Positions 40,953 to 47,363 of a stretch of 52,146 nt of DNA are shown one piece after another (position 1 is the stretch's first letter; each line of letters begins with the position of its first letter). The notes below the pieces were generated by a model. The model had not been told where the DNA came from. It ran no database searches and worked only from the letters and a program-made list of their open reading frames with translations. This stretch comes from JARBUG01 sp035628915. GTDB lineage: Bacteria > Bacillota > Sulfobacillia > Symbiobacteriales > Symbiobacteriaceae. The DNA lies in assembly GCA_035628915.1 (NCBI GenBank), contig DASPIW010000028.1:1-52146 (forward strand). The letters run 5' to 3'. The position numbers and the translations under genes were made by a program.

Positions 40953-41872
40953 CGCCGCTGCTGGTCGCCCGCCGCCTCGCCGCCCTGTTGGTCACGGTCG
41001 TCGTGGTAAGCGTCGCCACCTTCCTGGCGATGCGCATGGTGCCCGGCGACCCGGCCCGCCTGGCCGCGGGGCCTGATGCTCCGGCTGAGACGGTGGAAGC
41101 GATTCGCCGGGAGTGGGGGCTCGATCAGCCGCTTTCCATACAACTGGGCCGCTTTCTCGCCCGCCTCCCCACCGGCGACTTCGGCACCAGCTACCGGACT
41201 AAGGCGCCGGTCTGGAGCGAAGTGGCGCCCCGCCTCTTCCCGACCTTTCTGCTGACGGTGACCGGCATGGGCCTCGCCATGCTTTTCGGCATCGGGGCCG
41301 GGCTCCTCTCGGCGGTCCGCAGGGGCACATGGTTCGACACCGGCGTGTCGGTCCTGTCGACGCTGGGCATCTCACTGCCCGTCTTCTGGCTCGGCATTCT
41401 CCTGATGATGGTCTTCGCCGCCCGCCTGCGCTGGTTCCCGTCCAGCGGGTGGGGCGAGTGGAGGCATCTGGTCCTCCCGTCCCTGACGCTGGGCGCGGGC
41501 TTCTTCGCCTCCATCAGCCGGATGACCCGCTCCTCCATGCTCGAAGTCCTGCGCGATGACTACATCCGGACGGCGACGGCCAAAGGGCTCTCCCGCCGCC
41601 GGGTGCTGCTCGGGCACGCCCTCCGCAACGCGCTTCTCCCGATCATCACCGTCGCAGGCCTGGAGTTCGGGCGTCTGCTGGGCGGGGCCGTCATCACCGA
41701 ATCGGTCTTCGCCTGGCCCGGCATGGGGCGGCTCCTGGTCGATTCCGTCAAGTTCCGCGACTATCCGACCGTGCAGGCCTGCGTCATCATCCTGGCGGTC
41801 TGCATCGCCCTGAGCACGTTCCTCAGCGACCTGCTCAATGCTTACGTCGACCCGCGGCTGCGAAGGGGGTGA
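40949..41872 (+). CDS. Dipeptide/oligopeptide ABC transporter permease (DppB type)
   Basis: A 307-aa permease with six spans. The N-terminal RMVPGDPARLAAGPDAPAETVEAIRREWGLDQP is the family signature, and the cytoplasmic EAA loop is DDYIRTATAKGLSRRRVLLGHALRNALLP. It starts with ATGA overlapping the GntR stop. Together with the following permease and binding protein it forms the membrane part of a peptide/opine/nickel-type importer. Confidence 0.93.
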   Translation: MTPLLVARRLAALLVTVVVVSVATFLAMRMVPGDPARLAAGPDAPAETVEAIRREWGLDQPLSIQLGRFLARLPTGDFGTSYRTKAPVWSEVAPRLFPTFLLTVTGMGLAMLFGIGAGLLSAVRRGTWFDTGVSVLSTLGISLPVFWLGILLMMVFAARLRWFPSSGWGEWRHLVLPSLTLGAGFFASISRMTRSSMLEVLRDDYIRTATAKGLSRRRVLLGHALRNALLPIITVAGLEFGRLLGGAVITESVFAWPGMGRLLVDSVKFRDYPTVQACVIILAVCIALSTFLSDLLNAYVDPRLRRG

Positions 41873-41878
41873 TGCGCC

Positions 41879-42712
41879 ATGGCCGTCTTTCTCCGCAGGT
41901 TCCGCCGGCATACCAGCGGCATGGCCGGCCTTGCCCTCGTCCTGCTGATTGGCCTGGTCGCCGTCGCCGCTCCCATCGTCACCCGGGACATCGACCCGCT
42001 GGCCGTGGACCTGGCCATCTCAGCACAGCCCCCTTCCACCCGCTTCTGGCTCGGCACCGACGAGATGGGCCGCTCGGTAGCGATGCGCGTCATCGCCGGG
42101 GCGCCCATCTCCCTCGCCATCGCCGTGGCCGGTGTACTGCTGGCGATGATTCCGGGGGTCTGGATCGGCCTGCTGGCGGGGTACTACGAAGGGCGCATCG
42201 GCAGCTGGCTGATGCGGGGCATAGACGCCCTGGTCGCCTTTCCCCGGATTCTGCTGGCGATCGTGATCATCTCCATCGCCGGCCAGGGCATCATCCAGCT
42301 CATGCTGGCCGTGGGCCTTGCCTCGATTCCCGTCTTCGCCCGTGTGATGTACGTGGCAGTCCAGAGCGTTCGCCACCGGGACTACGTGCAGGCCGCAGTG
42401 GCGGTGGGTGCCCGGGACCGGTGGATTCTGCTGCGGCACATTCTGCCCAACGCTTTTGCCCCGATTTTGGTCCAGGCCAGCCTGAACATCGCCACTTCGC
42501 TGCAGATCGCCGCCGGGCTCAGCTTCCTGGGGTTAGGTCCCGCACCACCCACGCCGGAGTGGGGCGCCATCATCGACGGCGGCCGCACGCTGATTCGGCA
42601 GCAGCCGCTGGTGATCATCGCCCCCGGCCTTGCGATCGCCTTGACCGTCCTCGGCTTCAACCTGCTGGGCGATGGTCTGCGAGATACGCTGGACCCGCGT
42701 CTGAATCGGTGA
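41879..42712 (+). CDS. Dipeptide/oligopeptide ABC transporter permease (DppC type)
   Basis: A 277-aa second permease. Typical segments are FWLGTDEMGRSVAMRVIAGAPISLAIAV near the N-terminus and the EAA loop HRDYVQAAVAVGARDRWILLRHILPNAFAPILV. The C-terminus NLLGDGLRDTLDPRLNR is canonical. It lies 6 bp after the DppB-type gene and is followed by the binding-protein gene; no ATP-binding subunit is encoded next to it. Confidence 0.93.
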   Translation: MAVFLRRFRRHTSGMAGLALVLLIGLVAVAAPIVTRDIDPLAVDLAISAQPPSTRFWLGTDEMGRSVAMRVIAGAPISLAIAVAGVLLAMIPGVWIGLLAGYYEGRIGSWLMRGIDALVAFPRILLAIVIISIAGQGIIQLMLAVGLASIPVFARVMYVAVQSVRHRDYVQAAVAVGARDRWILLRHILPNAFAPILVQASLNIATSLQIAAGLSFLGLGPAPPTPEWGAIIDGGRTLIRQQPLVIIAPGLAIALTVLGFNLLGDGLRDTLDPRLNR

Positions 42713-42729
42713 AAAGGAGTGTTCGACTG

Positions 42730-44262
42730 ATGCGCCCTTCCCTTAAGTGGCCTGCCCTGCTGCTGGCCGCCCTGCTGGTTCTGAGCGGCTGCGCCTCCAA
42801 GTCGAAGCCGGGGCCGGGGAAAGAGCCTCCCAGACCTGCACCGGCTGTGCAGAACCTCACGTTTATTGAAGGCGTCGACATCACCACCCTCGACCCGGCC
42901 TTTGCCACCGACCGCCCGACCCAGACGGTGCTGCGCCACCTCTATGAAAACCTGGTCGATACCGACCCGGCTACCGGCGGCGTCCGGCCCTGGCTGGCCA
43001 CGGCCTGGAAGGTCTCCGATGACAAGAAGGTCTGGACCTTTACACTGAAGTCCGGCGTCAAGTTCGCCGACGGCTCCGCCCTGAATGCGGCGTCCGCAAA
43101 GGCGACCCTGGAGCGGCTGCTCGATGCAAAGCTGGCGGCGCCCAATCGGTCGCTCCTCAGCACCGTTACGGCGGTGGAAGCCGTCAGCGACACGGAACTG
43201 AAGATCACCACCAAGGAGCCGTTTGCGCCCTTGCTGGAGAACCTGGCGCACCCGGGCGCCGCCATCCTCCCGGTGGGCTTTGACCCGGCGAAGCCCGTCG
43301 GCAGCGGCCCCTACAGGCTGCAGGAGCGGCAGAACGGCGTCAGGCTGGTGCTAGCCCGGAACACGAACCATGCCGGCGCCGCCCCGGTCTGGGAGCAGAT
43401 CATCTACCGGCCCGTGCCGGAAGCCGCGGCCCGCACCGTCGCCCTACAGTCAGGCGAAGCGCTGATCGTCAACCGTCTGGCCCCGGAGGCCGTGGCCGAC
43501 CTGAAGGATAACGGCAAAGTCGAAGTGCTGGTGAAGCCCTCCACTTTCCAGATTTCGTTTGAGATCAACAACCGGATGAAGCCGTTCGATGACCCTCGGG
43601 TCCGCCGGGCACTGAATCTGGCGGTAGACAAGGCTGCCCTGGTCAAGGGTCCCCTGCGCGGCATGGGCAGCGTGCCCGTGGGACCCGTCCCTGCCGGCGC
43701 CCAGTGGCCCATGACCCTGAAGGAGTATGCCTACAGCCCCGACGAGGCGAAGAAGCTGCTGGCTGAGGCCGGCGTGCAGCCGAACACTCCGATCGAGATC
43801 TGGACCACCCAGGGCCGCTATGCCAAGGATAAGGAGATGGCCGAGGCAGTGGCCGGGTATCTGAAGGCGGTCGGGTTCGCCCCGGAGATCAAGGTGATGG
43901 AGTGGGGCACCTACTCCAAGGCGATCGAGGACCAGAAGAAGACGGCTGCGCTCTACATTCTCGGCAGCAGCGTGCCGACACTGGACTGGCGCCTGACCCG
44001 GAACTTCCTGAGCACGTCGACCAACAACTACTCCGGCTACAAGACTGAAGAAGTCGACAGACTGCTGCTCCAGGCCCGGATGGTTTTTGAGGATTCGGCC
44101 CGCAAGGCGCTGTACGATCAGGTGCAGACCAAGGTCTGGGAGGATGCGCCCTACCTCTTCCTCTTCAACCAGGTCCAGATCATCGGCGTCCAGAAAGGCG
44201 TTACCGACCTGACCGTCTACGGCCACGAGATTCTGGACTTCACGAAGGCGAAGGCCCGATAG
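42730..44262 (+). CDS. Solute-binding lipoprotein of the Dpp/Opp family (SBP_bac_5)
   Basis: A 510-aa extracytoplasmic binding protein. The signal peptide MRPSLKWPALLLAALLVLSG ends at a lipidated Cys (LSGC), and a Pro/Lys-rich linker follows. The mature part begins LTFIEGVDITTLDPAFATD and contains the family landmarks TFTLKSGVKFADGSALNAAS, PVGSGPYRLQ and DPRVRRALNLAVDKAALVKG. The ATG at 42730 has AGGAG about 10 nt upstream. The ligand is likely a peptide or opine, given the dehydrogenase and regulator in the same operon. Confidence 0.93.
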   Translation: MRPSLKWPALLLAALLVLSGCASKSKPGPGKEPPRPAPAVQNLTFIEGVDITTLDPAFATDRPTQTVLRHLYENLVDTDPATGGVRPWLATAWKVSDDKKVWTFTLKSGVKFADGSALNAASAKATLERLLDAKLAAPNRSLLSTVTAVEAVSDTELKITTKEPFAPLLENLAHPGAAILPVGFDPAKPVGSGPYRLQERQNGVRLVLARNTNHAGAAPVWEQIIYRPVPEAAARTVALQSGEALIVNRLAPEAVADLKDNGKVEVLVKPSTFQISFEINNRMKPFDDPRVRRALNLAVDKAALVKGPLRGMGSVPVGPVPAGAQWPMTLKEYAYSPDEAKKLLAEAGVQPNTPIEIWTTQGRYAKDKEMAEAVAGYLKAVGFAPEIKVMEWGTYSKAIEDQKKTAALYILGSSVPTLDWRLTRNFLSTSTNNYSGYKTEEVDRLLLQARMVFEDSARKALYDQVQTKVWEDAPYLFLFNQVQIIGVQKGVTDLTVYGHEILDFTKAKAR

Positions 44263-44277
44263 GAAACGGCGATCGTG

Positions 44278-44306
44278 GGCGCCCTGACTGTATAGGTCGG
44301 GGCGCC
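44278..44306 (+). terminator. Hairpin after the transporter operon
   Basis: GGCGCCC (44278-44284) pairs with GGGCGCC (44300-44306), with GAC/GTC inside, 15 bp after the binding-protein stop. There is no T-run. Beyond it a 10-bp direct repeat, ATGCTC(A/G)TTC, occurs at 44344 and 44354 with a partial third copy. Confidence 0.5.
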
Positions 44307-44435
44307 GTCGTGCTGCCACATTGAGCGTTGAGGAGCGACGCGGATGCTCATTCATGCTCGTTCACGCTCGAAAAACGTCGTTGAAGGTCGCGACAAGCTG
44401 CCGAGTTTGCGCCAACTACTGCGAAACCCGGTCCC

Positions 44436-45110
44436 CTAGTCCGCCTCCCGCTCCGACTCCGCCGGGAGCCCCCGGCTCTCGAGGTATATCCGCACCGCCT
44501 GCACCCGGGGGTGGTATCCCCCATCCTGCCGCAGGTTCAGCTTCTCGTACAGGTTCGTAATATGATTCTCCACCGACTTCCCGGACAGGAACAGCCTGGC
44601 GGCGATCGCCGTGTTGCTGTTCCCCTCGGCAATCAACTGCAGCACCTCCAGTTCCCGCGGCGTCAGGCTCGTAAGCCGCCACCCCGGGGAGGAACTGAAC
44701 GCCTGGCTCACCTGCGGTGCAAGCACCATCAGCCCACGTGTCACGCTGCTCATCGCCTGGAGCAGCGTCGCGACGTCCGGCGTTGACTTACGCAGCAAAT
44801 ACGCCCAGCCGGCGGCCATCTCCCGTGGCACCATGGTGTGGAAGTAATCCCGGAACACATGATGATCCAGCAGCACAACCCCCGTCTCTGGGCGCGCCCG
44901 CTTCACTTCCAGGCCCACCTCAATGCCGTTCAGGCCCGGGCCGAGCGGAACCCCTGTCACCACCACATCCGGGCACATCTCCAACGCCTTGCGCAGTCCC
45001 GCTTCCGCGGTCACGGCCGTGCCCACCACCTCGACACCGCCAACCCGCTGGAGCGCATACCCCAACGCTTCACAGAACAAGGGCTCATCGTTGACCAGGC
45101 ATACGCGCAT
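44436..45110 (-). CDS. LuxR/NarL-type regulator with degenerate receiver
   Basis: A 224-aa protein with a receiver-like domain (residues 1-115) and a LuxR-type helix-turn-helix (about 147-205; SLTPRELEVLQLIAEGNSNTAIAARLFLSGKSVENHI). In the receiver the acidic pair NDEP is kept, but the phospho-acceptor position reads PDVVVTGVPLGPG, with Gly where Asp is expected, and the usual switch region is altered. It is therefore probably not controlled by phosphorylation of that site. It is a single gene with no kinase beside it. Confidence 0.85.
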   Translation of the reverse strand: MRVCLVNDEPLFCEALGYALQRVGGVEVVGTAVTAEAGLRKALEMCPDVVVTGVPLGPGLNGIEVGLEVKRARPETGVVLLDHHVFRDYFHTMVPREMAAGWAYLLRKSTPDVATLLQAMSSVTRGLMVLAPQVSQAFSSSPGWRLTSLTPRELEVLQLIAEGNSNTAIAARLFLSGKSVENHITNLYEKLNLRQDGGYHPRVQAVRIYLESRGLPAESEREAD

Positions 45111-45293
45111 ACAACCAGCACCTTCTTATACTGGTTCGCAGTTCCTATAAAAATACTATAACAATTTTCTCACCCATTCACTATAGGGGAAACCCCTACC
45201 AAATCCTTAGGTTATTCCCTTTGTTCACCGCTGGAGATAATGCTAATATTGGTTAAATCACTGCTCCGCCTAGATTAACACCTTGCGTCCCGT

Positions 45294-45341
45294 GATCAGA
45301 AGTGCTCGTGGGGGTTACGAAAGTAAGGCACTTGGCTGATC
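45294..45341 (+). promoter_or_regulatory. Structured leader RNA upstream of the 115-aa ORF
   Basis: GATCAG (45294-45299) pairs with CTGATC (45336-45341), AAGTGC (45300-45305) with GCACTT (45328-45333), and TTAC with GTAA around a GAAA tetraloop (45319-45322); an asymmetric TCGTGGGGG internal bulge remains. The 3' strand abuts the GGAGG ribosome site of the next gene. It resembles a translational regulator or protein-binding leader; no known riboswitch class is recognised. Confidence 0.5.
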
Positions 45342-45354
45342 GGAGGCTATCTGC

Positions 45355-45702
45355 ATGTCGCAAGATACAGCAGCCTACACTGCGCCGGCCGGCAAGGCCT
45401 GGCGCCGGGTCTTCCTGGTCTTGCTGCGGGAGCGCATCGTCGGGATCATCGAACCAAAGAGCGACGGCAGCTTCGACTATCAATTCCTGTCGGGACTCCA
45501 TGAATCAGCGGTGTCAGCAAAGCTGGAAAGCATTCGCTGGGGGGCGCCGGCCCTCGGTCTGGACTCCCTCTCCGAAGCAGGTATTCGGTTCCACGGCCTG
45601 CAGGTCCCTCACCACCTTGACCTTCGCTCCCTGCTGGACCTGGCCGTGCAGGTCGACGAGGCCCGGCTCCCTCACAACCACCGTCCCGCAATTGAGACAT
45701 AG
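45355..45702 (+). CDS. Unknown 115-aa protein
   Basis: A 115-aa soluble protein with a GGAGG site 9 nt before the ATG. It starts MSQDTAAYTAPAGKAWRRVF, includes a beta-strand-like part (IVGIIEPKSDGSFDYQFLS) and a Leu-rich C-terminal half (HHLDLRSLLDLAVQVDEARL). No family is recognised. It follows the structured leader and ends before a terminator, so it is a single-gene unit. Confidence 0.6.
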   Translation: MSQDTAAYTAPAGKAWRRVFLVLLRERIVGIIEPKSDGSFDYQFLSGLHESAVSAKLESIRWGAPALGLDSLSEAGIRFHGLQVPHHLDLRSLLDLAVQVDEARLPHNHRPAIET

Positions 45703-45720
45703 ACCAGCACCCAAGCGATG

Positions 45721-45746
45721 CAGCCGCCCGCACCCGGCGGCTGTTT
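45721..45746 (+). terminator. Terminator before the putative selenoprotein operon
   Basis: CAGCCGCC (45721-45728) pairs with GGCGGCTG (45736-45743), followed by TTTAGTTT. It separates the 115-aa ORF from the next promoter. Confidence 0.75.
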
Positions 45747-45749
45747 AGT

Positions 45750-45778
45750 TTGACACACGGAAATTTTTGAACTACGCT
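45750..45778 (+). promoter_or_regulatory. Predicted promoter of the putative selenoprotein pair
   Basis: A perfect TTGACA (45750-45755), a 17-bp spacer and TACGCT (45773-45778) as a weak -10. Transcription would begin about 35-45 bp before the first start codon. Confidence 0.5.
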
Positions 45779-45827
45779 TTCCACATGAACCTTCTCGCCT
45801 CTATCATCTAAAGGAGGTATCCCGCGC

Positions 45828-46013
45828 ATGCTCTGGTGGATCGGCGCAGCACTGGTCTGGATCATCTCCGCCGGCTGAATCATCTTCGCCATGTCGGAAG
45901 TATTCCGAGGCAAAATGGCCGCACTGGGCGCCAAGGCCCTGCCCATGTACGCCTTCCACGGCATCACGGCGATCCTGGCCCTCTGGCTTTTCAGCAAGGC
46001 ACTCAACGCATGA
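45828..46013 (+). CDS. Putative selenoprotein 1: small two-TM protein with in-frame TGA
   Basis: AAGGAGGT (45811-45818) is followed 9 nt later by ATG 45828. The frame reads MLWWIGAALVWIISAG, then TGA (45876-45878, codon 17), then IIFAMSEVFRGKMAALGAKA and LPMYAFHGITAILALWLF to a TGA at 46011. With the TGA read as selenocysteine (U) the product is 61 aa with two spans, U at the end of the first, and FH at the start of the second. Codons after the TGA keep GC-rich third positions, except around a hairpin (45894-45908) whose loop lies 21 nt after the TGA. Neighbouring genes use TGG for Trp, so a general TGA=Trp code is unlikely. No known family was recognised. Confidence 0.78.
45894..45908 (+). 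promoter_or_regulatory. Candidate bacterial SECIS hairpin 1
   Basis: TCGGAA (45894-45899) pairs with TTCCGA (45903-45908) around the loop GTA; GCC (45888-45890) and GGC (45909-45911) can extend the stem past a 3-nt bulge. The loop starts 21 nt after TGA 45876-45878 and begins with G, as in described bacterial SECIS elements. Confidence 0.7.
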
Positions 46014-46023
46014 AAGGAGCAGC

Positions 46024-46242
46024 ATGATCATGGCTGTCGGCAAATGGATCGGCTACCTGCTCCTCCTCTCCGGCCTGGCCTGAGCCGCCTGGATTACGGG
46101 AGACGTGGTCTCCCACCCGGAGCATGCCTCTGATTTGGGCTACCTGGCCGGCCCGCTGGCCTTCCACACCGTCTGCATGGCCGTCGGCAGCTTCCTCGTC
46201 TGGCGCGCCGCCGAGCTGAAACGGACCCGCAAAGCCGCCTGA
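46024..46242 (+). CDS. Putative selenoprotein 2: small two-TM protein with in-frame TGA
   Basis: It begins 10 bp after putative selenoprotein 1, with AAAGGAG (46013-46019) before ATG 46024; the in-frame ATG 46030 is better spaced. The frame reads MAVGKWIGYLLLLSGLA, then TGA (46081-46083), then AAWITGDVVSHPEHASDLGY and LAGPLAFHTVCMAVGSFLVW to a basic C-terminus (ELKRTRKAA) and a TGA at 46240. With U for the internal TGA the product is 70-72 aa with two spans. It shares WIG...S.G.U and P..AFH with its neighbour, suggesting paralogy and possibly a complex. Confidence 0.78.
46098..46114 (+). promoter_or_regulatory. Candidate bacterial SECIS hairpin 2
   Basis: GGGAGAC (46098-46104) pairs with GTCTCCC (46108-46114) around the loop GTG: 7 bp, perfect. 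The loop starts 21 nt after TGA 46081-46083, the same distance as in hairpin 1, and likewise falls on the eighth codon after the TGA. Confidence 0.75.
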
Positions 46243-46252
46243 CCGGATCACA

Positions 46253-46293
46253 AAAACAGCGCCGCCCAAGCAATCCCTGGGCAGCGCTGTTTT
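46253..46293. terminator. Bidirectional terminator
   Basis: AAACAGCGC (46254-46262) pairs with GCGCTGTTT (46284-46292), with GCCCA and TGGGC pairing inside. TTTTCTCTT follows on the plus strand and TTTTTGTG on the minus strand. It ends both the putative selenoprotein operon and the mgl operon. Confidence 0.9.
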
Positions 46294-46309
46294 CTCTTCA
46301 CCGAGGAGA

Positions 46310-47347
46310 TCACTTCTTTTTGATGTACTTGCGGATGTCGATCGCCACGGCCACCACGATGATCAGGCCCTTGACGATGTACTGCACATACGGGTTGACG
46401 CTGATGAAAGTCAGACCGTAGTTGATGACCTGGAAGATCAGCACGCCCGTTACAATGCCCGGGACAGTGCCGATGCCGCCGCTGGTGGAGACACCGCCCA
46501 CCACGGCGGCCGCGATCGCATCGAGTTCGTACATGTTGCCGGTGTTATTGGTGGCGCTGCCGATGCGGGCCGCCTCCAGGGTGCCGGCGAAGGCGTACAG
46601 GGCGCCGCCCATGGCGTAGATGACCAACAGCGTCTTCGTCACGTTGACGCCCGAGACCACCGCCGCGTCCGGGTTGCCGCCGATGGCATACATGTTCTTG
46701 CCCAGGCGGGTCTTATTCCAGATCACCCAGATCACCGCGGAGACGATAATCGCGTAGATCACCAGATAGGGGATGGCGAAATCCCCCTCAAAGATGTAGC
46801 CCTGAGCAAAATCCATGAACTTCGTGTCCAGACCGCCGATGGGCTGGGCGCCATACGGCGGCCGGTCGAAGTAGATCGACGTCAGGCCATAGACGATGAC
46901 CATCATGCCGAGCGTTGCAAGCAGCGCCGGCACCTTGAAGACCGCCACGGCCGCACCGTTGATCAGCCCGAACAGGGCGCCGGCCGCGGCGCAGATCAGA
47001 ATCGGCACCCAGATGGGCAGGCGCACCAGGTCGGGATACATCCGGTAGGCATAGTCCGTCGCCTGCAAGAGCGACGAGGAGACGACCGCAGTCAGGCCGA
47101 CCAAGCGGCCCGCCGTCAGGTCCGTGCCGCCCGTGATCAGAATGCCGCCCACACCCAGGGCGATGATCACGCGGGTCGACGCCTGCGCCAGGATGTTGCG
47201 GAAGTTGATGATCGAGATGAAGTCGGGGGCAATGGCGATGATCGCGAAGATCAGCGCGAGCAGGATGATGTAGATGGCGTTGTTCATCATGAACGCCCTG
47301 ATCCGCTTGCCGTCCCACTTCGGGGTCTGTACCTTGTTGGCTACCAC
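46310..47347 (-). CDS. mglC: Galactose/methyl-galactoside ABC transporter permease
   Basis: A 345-aa permease with about ten spans. Signature segments are VGGILITGGTDLTAGRLVGLTAVV, NKTRLGKNMYAIGGNPDAAVVSGVNV and VNPYVQYIVKGLIIVVAVAID, typical of MglC/RbsC-type permeases with MglC-like lengths. The GTG start at 47347 is preceded by AAGGAAGG. It follows mglA by 16 bp; the binding protein and ATPase suit galactose-type sugars, but the exact substrate is inferred. Confidence 0.92.
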   Translation of the reverse strand: MVANKVQTPKWDGKRIRAFMMNNAIYIILLALIFAIIAIAPDFISIINFRNILAQASTRVIIALGVGGILITGGTDLTAGRLVGLTAVVSSSLLQATDYAYRMYPDLVRLPIWVPILICAAAGALFGLINGAAVAVFKVPALLATLGMMVIVYGLTSIYFDRPPYGAQPIGGLDTKFMDFAQGYIFEGDFAIPYLVIYAIIVSAVIWVIWNKTRLGKNMYAIGGNPDAAVVSGVNVTKTLLVIYAMGGALYAFAGTLEAARIGSATNNTGNMYELDAIAAAVVGGVSTSGGIGTVPGIVTGVLIFQVINYGLTFISVNPYVQYIVKGLIIVVAVAIDIRKYIKKK

Positions 47348-47363
47348 TGTAGGTGCACCTTCC

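Noticed and set aside
39121..44262. Staphylopine-type metallophore cluster
   Set aside because: No nicotianamine-synthase-like or histidine racemase gene is present, and the regulator is GntR/UTRA type.
45891..46013. Starting the first small ORF at the ATG after the TGA (45891)
   Set aside because: No ribosome site precedes it and it would discard the well-supported start at 45828 and half of the membrane segment.
45876..46083. Explaining the two in-frame TGAs as TGA=Trp or as sequencing errors
   Set aside because: TGG is used for Trp throughout, including in these ORFs, and both TGAs have equally spaced hairpins; coincidence is possible but less likely.
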